From Lanius collurio (Eukaryota > Chordata > Aves > Passeriformes > Laniidae), in NCBI GenBank assembly GCA_020086605.1, contig JACBWW010000087.1, positions 760,629-824,628 on the forward strand: 64,000 nucleotides of DNA, given 5' to 3'. Shown here in pieces: positions 57,401-64,000 of the stretch; position 1 is the first letter of the stretch; every line of letters starts with the position of its first letter. Under the pieces are notes generated by a model that searched no databases, was not told the DNA's origin, and was given only the letters and a program-made list of their open reading frames with translations. A program made the translations under genes and the position numbers.

Positions 57401-59040
57401 AAAGACACCCACGCGGCTGCGCCGAGGAGGACGAGGAGGAGGAGGATGCTGCTGATCGGCGCCTGACACCGGCTGCGCTGGGCAGGACATGCAAAGACCC
57501 AAATCTGTGGGTGCAGCGCTGCTGCTGAGGAACTCCTCCTGGCCGTCGTTGCCCCTCTCTGGTTCCCCTCGCAGGTGTGTGGCACAAGGGCGTCCCCAGG
57601 GCTGGTTCTCTTCCTTGGCACGAGGCACTGGCAAGAAGCTCGGCTGGGCCGGAGGGACCTGGCAGAGAAGGGGCAGGGATGCCGGGGTGCTGAGCACTGG
57701 CAGGGGCCGCAGGCCGGGAGGAAATGAGCAGGAAGCTGCCCGCTGTGGCCGGTGGTGCCGAGCTCCCCGCCGGGCCTGGCGGGCTCTCCGCTGCGGCTCC
57801 TCCACTCCTGCCAAGCCTGGCAGTGGGAAAGGCATTTGCCAGGGGCCGGTGCTGGCACCCCGGGTGTGAGTGCCAGCTCTCGGGGACCGGCTGCCCCTCG
57901 CCTTCTGTTGTGCTGTAACTTGGCTTCTCTGGGGCACCACGTCCCACCTGCAGCCCCTCTGCCTGTGCCAAATGAGCCCTGGTCCCCATCCCACTGGGTG
58001 CATGGCTGCTCCACCTTCTGCCCCCTACCTCCCCATGTGCTGGGTCTGGGGACAGAGTGGTGTCCCCAGCCCTCGGAGCACCTCAGGGCTTGGGGCCCCC
58101 ACACCCATCCCTGTGCCACGGCAGCCTGCCCACCACTGGCATTCCCAGTGATGGATGGGTGACATGCGGCAGCGGCCCCAGGGCTGTGTTGTCCCAGAAT
58201 ATTCCTGGATGAGCGGAAAACCTCATACAAGGGACCGTTCAACTCGCAGAGCCTTCCTGGGGAGTGAGGACATCTCTGCATTTATTCAAGGACATCCCTT
58301 CTCAATTAAATCCCTGCATGGGCTAAACAAGCGGGCTGCTGAGATCAAAGGGGTTTTTTTTCCACTCTTTTTTTTTTCCAAATCGTTTATATGATGCAGT
58401 GGAGGGAGTGTGGTGTGTTTGCCTTCCATACGCCTGGTGGGGAGGAGAAACTGCCATTAAATTCCCATAAAGGTGTTTCCCTGTGCTAATGTGGGACTGG
58501 AGGCGTTTGGAAGTGGTAGCCGTGGGGTGATGGCACCAGGTGACTGCAGTGGCCGTGGGCGAGTCCAGAGGTGCGGGATTGTCGGGGTGGGATTGCCGTG
58601 TGGCCAGTCACCAGTTTGCCGCAGCCTCGGTCGCAGGGAGGGTCTGGGGGGCTCAGCCCTGCCTGGCCGCGGGCCGGGGCTGCAGCCCGGGTGTCCCCCC
58701 GCTCCGCTTCGGGGATTGATGGTGTCGTTAAAGCGTCAGGCTGGCCAGGGGCCGGCCCGGCTGCCGGCTAGGATTTATGATGGAATCTGCCTTGGTGAAG
58801 GTTTTATCACCGCTGTTAAAGAGCCGAGCGTGTGCCGGGGGCGGCAGTGCCGGGGGCCGAGCAGGGAGGATCTGCTCTGCCGATCATTGCTACTGATGGG
58901 GTCACTTTCCTGGGCACCCTCAGGTGGGGCAGTGCCACCAAGGATGTGGTGGGTGGGATGCTGCAGCTGCCTGGCGCGGCCGTCCCTGCGCCTGTGCGGC
59001 AGCGCTGTGGGACTGTGCTCAGTGGGAGCCCTGACCCCGC
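54441..59040. other. Intergenic: no supported gene
   Basis: Contains a G19-C-G7 run (56221-56247) and a CpG-rich patch at 57270-57480 preceded on + by TTAAAATA (near 57358). Long frames over 57079-58281 come from base composition. No recognised exon or RNA gene. Confidence 0.35.
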
Positions 59041-59138
59041 GGGCTCAGCCCTCCCTGCAGCGGCGTGTGGGACGCTGGACGAGGTTTTTGGGCTCAGCCC
59101 TCCCTGCAGCGGTGTGTGGGACGCTGGACGAGGTTTTT
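59041..59138 (+). repeat. 49-bp tandem duplication
   Basis: Two copies start at 59041 and 59090 ('gggctcagccctccctgcag'), differing at one base (cggcg against cggtg). This is a very recent duplication in a GC-rich segment. Confidence 0.95.
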
Positions 59139-59249
59139 GGGCGCGCCGCGCTGTTCAGCCGTGCACAGCCCTGGGGCCTGGCTGCGCCCCTCGCAGCCGT
59201 CCGGGTCTGACCGCTGCCCACCCGCGGTCTGACCTCCTCCTGCTCCCTC

Positions 59250-59620
59250 TGCCACGGATCTGTCAGTTAAGAAATCGATCCTTTGCCACCATCCCGGTCT
59301 CCTTTTTCCTTTTAAATGGTGTCACTCTGCTATTTCCTGGCCTCTCTAATAGATTTTTATATAATCACTACAGTGCACTTTTAAAGAGTGATAGATCACG
59401 TTCATTGCTTTTCCCCGTGATTAATTTCCCATAATAGTCCTCTGTAACACCAAGGCAAAGAGAGGAGAGCAAAGAAAACCCCCACATTATCCACTTTGTG
59501 CTCCGAGTATAAATGAATTAGATTTAATTTTTGTTTAATTGTTTCCATAGCTCAGCCTCTGCTAACTTTGCAGGATAATTTATTTTGCAGTCTTGGGGAA
59601 AAGAAGGAAGGAAGGTCCCT
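59250..59620. promoter_or_regulatory. AT-rich non-coding block (candidate element)
   Basis: AT-rich, repeat-free DNA with GTGATTAATTTCCCATAATAG and GAATTAGATTTAATT motifs, following a CpG-rich segment. Possible enhancer; conservation cannot be judged here. Confidence 0.3.
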
Positions 59621-60430
59621 GTGCCGCGCTTTGCCCGCAGCAGCCGTTAATTACAGCTGATTGCCTCCCCTGCCTCATGGAGCCGTGGATTGGAGGGTCC
59701 TGTCACACCCCAGGGCCATGGCAGGTGGGCTGAGAAGAGCCGAGCTGGGCATGTGGGATGTTCCCATGTGTCTTCACATCCAAGGAGTGGTGTGTTCCTC
59801 TTCCTGCAAGGGACCTTGGCTTCTGGGAATTGTATCCTATATCCCCTGCCTGGGAGAGGAGCCTCTGGGAATCACTTCCCAGCATCCAGCATCCTCAGCT
59901 CTGCCAGCCCATGGCCACTGAAACCGGGCCTGTCCTGCCCCAGCAGAGCATGGGAAGAGCAGTGGGACGGAGCCACCTCGTCCCCCTCCTGCTCGCCCAT
60001 TAATCACTGACTGCGGGGGCATCGGGCCCTGCTTAAAATGCGCCGGCAGTGCCGAGGTGAGAGCAGGAGCTCGAGAGAGCCGCGGCTAATCTGCTCCCCC
60101 GGAGACGGGCTACCTTCGGCCTGTTAATCAGTTGCAGTAATTACAATCCTAACTTTACATGTGGAATGTTAATTAAAGGACGGGACACGGGGATCTGCAG
60201 CCTGGCAGCGAGTGGTGTGCCTGGTGGTGAGGGGTTGTAGGGGCTGGGGGTCGTGGGGCAACCCCCACACCTCCGGCTCATCTGCTGCTCCCTTCACTGA
60301 GCATGGAGATGGGGACGAGTGCTGGGGTGATGCCAGGCAGGGGGCAGGCAGGCTGTGGTTGCTGGCACTTGGCCTCTGCTTTGTGGTTCTGTGGCAGCTG
60401 CTGCTTGCCTCTAAAATTGCTTTGCTGATG

Positions 60431-60519
60431 TGGATGGATGGATGGATGGATGGATGGATGGATGGATGGATGGATGGATGGATGGATGGATGGATGGATG
60501 GATGGATGGATGGATGGAT
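60431..60519 (+). repeat. (TGGA)n microsatellite, about 22 copies
   Basis: An uninterrupted tetranucleotide array of about 89 bases. Its purity suggests it is polymorphic. Confidence 0.98.
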
Positions 60520-62109
60520 TTGTTGGGAAATAGGATAATGCAGCTGAAGCTCCTCTTCCCTCCCCACTTCCTGCCCTGGCCCTGATTTCCTCATAACCTC
60601 CCTGAGCATCTCCTTCTCTGGGCTGAGAGCCTGCCTCCCTCCCACTGTGTCTCTGACCTGTGCTCCAGCCTCTGAGCATCACCGTGGGCTTCTGCAAGGT
60701 TCATTCTTGTATATTCATCCCATCTGCACTGGGGAGCCCAAACCTGGGCATGGGATCCAGACACGGCCTTGTGGGGTGCGATGACAGGGCTGGCTGGGGT
60801 CACACTGCTGGCTTCTCCCTTGGTCCCAGAAGCGTGTTCCTGCCTGTCCACCCAGGGGCAGCTCAGCTCTGGGAACGGGGCTCAACAATTTACTTCCTGA
60901 GCTTCATGGGGTCCCCCTGAGCAGCAGCTCCTCTCCCTGTCATACCCATCCTCTTCACTGGGGAGGAGACCCTCCCAGGTCCTGCACTGACTGGTGCCCT
61001 CGGGGGGTGCTGGTGCCTGTGCCAGGAGCTGACGAGTGCTGCATGGGGCAGCAGGAGCCTGGGGTGCGGTGTAGATCCTGCAGGCAGAGCCCCAATGCCT
61101 GGTCTCTGCCTGGTCCCTGTCCTGTCCCTGCCTCTGCAGAGCCCCGTGCCACGAGGGAGGCTTTGAGCAGCATCGTCTGACCGACACTGAGCCGCAGTTG
61201 TCCCTTCGCTGTCCCCAAGGAATATGCGCTGTGCTGTCAGCCTGCGGCCCCTCTGGCTGCTGCATTGGTGCCCTTGGCTGCACTCGCCTGGCCCAGGGGG
61301 CTGGGGAGCCCCGAGGGTCAGAGCTGCCAAGAGGATCCTGTGGGTCCTTGGAGTGGCTGAGAGCCTGGGTGCAAGACAAGAGCAGATCCCAGCTGAGGCC
61401 CCACTGAGCTGGAGGTGGTGGGTGCTCCTCACCCATCCCTGTGGATGGTGCAGGTGTTCTTTGGAAGAGGGATGGTGGGGAGAACCTGGCTGGCAGCTGG
61501 TGGAGGTGGAGACCAGCCCCAGCATGGCCGGGGGAGTCATTAAAACCCCGGTCAGCAGCGGGGAGCGGCGCTGAGCAATCTGCTGGGGCGTCAGTGCCCT
61601 GGATTATTGCTGTGAGCAGCTGAAGGAGAGCAGGGAAGAGGCGTGAGCTGAGAGGAATGACAAAGAGGGGAAGGAGAGGAAGAGGCCCTGGAGGAGGAGG
61701 AGGAGGGGGAGGCTGGATCAGTGCCGCAGGCAGTGCAGGGTGCTCCAGGAGTGATGCTCTGCTGTCCCAGCAACTGCCTGGTCCCCGCTCCCTTGGCAGG
61801 GTGTGGTGTCCTGATGTGTGTCAGCCCCAAGTGCCCTGTCCCTTGGCAGCCCCTTCCTCGCAGTTCCTGGGGCTGACAGGCTCCTTTCTTGTGATGCTTT
61901 TGTTTTCTCATTAGAGAGGTGGAGTTCTCAGGTCACTCAGATCCTGCTGTCACTTTCCCATGGGGTCTTAACCAGGTTCACTGAAGCTCCTCTGTCTCTT
62001 CAGCTGTGCTAGCCATAAATCTGGGGAGGTCTCACTGGGCTGGTGCCAGTCTTTAGATGATCTGGCTTCTTGAAATAAGAAATGCTCTTCCTGGCATTCC
62101 TAGCTCCCT

Positions 62110-62330
62110 CCCATCACGGGCGGTGTTGGAAAGGGCAGGGGGGAGGACGCGTGCGCTGCGGCGGCGGCTCCAAGGCAGTGCCGGGAGCTGCGGCCGTGCG
62201 GTGGCCGGGAGGGCTGGCAGGTGCAGAGCCCTGCACGGGGCTGGCTCAGGTGCTTGGGTGAGTCCTGAGAGTGCCATCCCAGAGCCTTCGCTGCGAGGAG
62301 CCTCATCAGTGTGAGTGCTGCACCCAGGTA
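62110..62330 (+). promoter_or_regulatory. CpG patch followed by a possible small non-coding or coding exon
   Basis: A CpG-rich patch (62110-62240) ends near a GTGAGT (62257). Downstream, a 45-46-base segment flanked by CATCCCAG and CACCCAG followed by GTAAGG (about 62282-62327) has both splice signals and stays open. It could be a first-exon/second-exon pair of a + strand transcript. No homology was recognised. Confidence 0.25.
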
Positions 62331-64000
62331 AGGGGACAAGGGACTGGCTCTTCCCAGAGCAGAGTGCCCTGCCAGGCAGGCACCGCCGTGGCACAGCTGG
62401 GCACTACAGCTGGTGTGGCCTGTTTTGCCAGTGCACCTGACCAGTGTTGCACTGGGGAGGAGCTATGCTGGTGGTTGGTGTTTCTCCAAGAGGAGCCACG
62501 TTGTGTATTTTTAATCCAGGCTTGGGATGAAGGACAATTCCTCAGGACCTTGCTGGCCTGGAGTGGGACAGTGTGTGAGTGTGGCTGGAGCCACTGGTGT
62601 GCAGGGGCTGAGCATGGCAGCTGTCGTGGGGTAGCCAGGGCACAAGAGCCCGCCTCAAGCCATGAGGATGAATTCCCATTGCCTGGCACCCAGCCCTGCA
62701 TGGTTTCCAGTCAGTGACTGATGGTGAGGGACAGTGTTTGAGATCCTGAATGAGAAGAGGAGCAGGATGGATCTGATGGATACATCCCAGGGAGCCCAGT
62801 CCCAGTGTCACCCTGAGAGCCCAGTGTGTGTGTGCTGGCAGGGCTCTGTGGCAGGAAGGCTGCTGGAACTAGGAGCAGGGACCTTGTGGGACTGTGGTGG
62901 TTTTGGCCTCTCCCTGCCATGCCACGACAGCAGCAGCTGCTGGTGGGGAGACCTGGAAAAGCCCAGTCTGGATCCACTGCTGTCCCCTTAAACTGTGTGA
63001 GTCTGCCGATGCCTCTGGTTGACCCCCAGGCCCTTTCCTCCCATCTTGGAACTCCTTGGATCTGCTTTGTGGTCTTTCTCTCTCCTCCTTGGTCCTCAGG
63101 TACTGTTCGCAGCCATATTTTGGTCACACAGGAGGTGGCTCCTGGAGGCCGCAGCGCTGGTCCCAGAGCTTCTGCCAACACAGATCCCACCTCAGGAACT
63201 TCATCCATCCATCCTTCTATGCTAGAAAGTGCTGGCATTTCTCCATGCAGCAACTTCCTCCTGGCAAAGCCCCAGCTGGATCACCGTGAGAGACACACTG
63301 AGGATCTCTGTGTTTCCCCCGTGTGCTCCCTGACTGGTGGCAGGGTCCCTGCTGTGGTAGGTGAAGCCTCCTGCCACCTCTCTTGGTCCCCATCCCCTGC
63401 AGGGACAGGCTGCTCGTGGGGATCCTGCGGATGCACCTCCTCCTGGCTGGGGATGGAGCTGGGAGCCTGCAGCAGCAGCTCACAAGGGGTGAGCCAGTGG
63501 GATGTACCCAGCTCTCAGCTCTGGCACATGGGACTGGCACCACTGCAGACTGCCCTCCCTGGGTGCTGTGGACGTGGCCAGGCTCTCCCTGCGGTGGGCT
63601 GGTGCCAGGAGGTGGCCAGTGTGGCTCTGGTGTCACACAGCAGAACCCAGCCCCACTTTCCAGGCAGCCTCTTCGTGCAGCAGCACCAGATGCTTTCCCT
63701 GCAGTTTGAGTTTTCCCATCTCATTCATTTTAGAGATTAATTAAAGTGTTTCCCCTCCCTCTCTCCCAACCAACCTCCCTCCCTCTCTTTTCCATGTTCC
63801 ATACAGCTGCACATGGATTTTAGGGTCATGCTTGTTTACATCAGTCATATTTACATTAATGGGTGTTTGTTTTAGGAAAAACAGCAGAAATCCCATAAGA
63901 ACAAATGTTCTTTGTGTCCCACAACTGGTCCTGCAGCCCCACTGGGGTGGGGACCCCTGGGCAGTCTGTCTTGCACCCCCCCAGCAGGTCTGCATGGAGA

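Larger units (their letters stand above)
59621..64000. other. Right end of the window: no supported gene
   Basis: Holds the TGGA microsatellite (60431-60519), a CpG-rich patch at 62110-62240, and a possible small exon at 62282-62327. Minus- and plus-strand open frames up to 300 codons (for example over 62826-63740) lack family features. An AT-rich patch spans 63720-63900. Confidence 0.35.

Noticed and set aside
57079..58281. 400-codon minus-strand frame with a leucine-rich stretch resembling a signal peptide
   Set aside because: The hydrophobic run is antisense of a GAG/GAC-rich stretch. There are no conserved motifs, and the sequence is GC-rich throughout.
15181..64000. RBFOX3 coding exons expected from synteny
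   Set aside because: No frame with the RBFOX3 N-terminus or RRM is present. Any RBFOX3 content here could only be non-coding.

Overview
This is vertebrate nuclear DNA, and almost certainly avian. The reasons are several CR1-type LINE fragments with the bird-typical 3' consensus, short introns, CpG-rich promoters, and a CBX2 reading frame close to that of birds. Coordinates 36116-36510 are an assembly gap of Ns, with one further N at 19875.

Only two protein-coding genes are well supported, both on the minus strand. CBX2 (chromobox 2, a Polycomb PRC1 subunit) occupies 1-3125. Its first five coding exons are present and the 3' end lies beyond position 1. ENPP7 (intestinal alkaline sphingomyelinase) occupies 10269-15128 as five coding exons giving a complete 447-residue frame with all catalytic residues. 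One of its introns uses a GC donor, and another is mostly a GC-rich minisatellite. CBX2 next to ENPP7 in the same orientation matches the human 17q25.3 order (RBFOX3 - ENPP7 - CBX2 - CBX8 - CBX4).

Layout: 1-3125 CBX2; about 2390-3870 its CpG-island promoter; 3870-9350 intergenic with one CR1 fragment; 9355-15180 ENPP7 with its candidate poly(A) signal and TATA-type promoter; 15200-64000 about 49 kb with no recognisable intact gene. From synteny, this last part should be the ENPP7-RBFOX3 interval and possibly the non-coding 5' part of RBFOX3, but no RBFOX3 coding exon is present. It alternates orphan CpG islands (around 18, 27.6, 31, 34.5, 36, 44, 46, 57 and 62 kb) with AT-rich blocks dense in TAAT, POU and RFX-like motifs. 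That texture suits a developmental or neural regulatory landscape.

The most unusual item is a short protein-like stretch on the + strand ending at 35257. It reads as an acidic, coiled-coil-like C-terminus and is preceded by what looks like a one-base frameshift. I could not identify it. Other points of interest are a 19-bp duplication spanning an ENPP7 splice donor, a strong CTCF-like motif at 18181, a composite POU/homeodomain element at 32243, and several recent tandem duplications.
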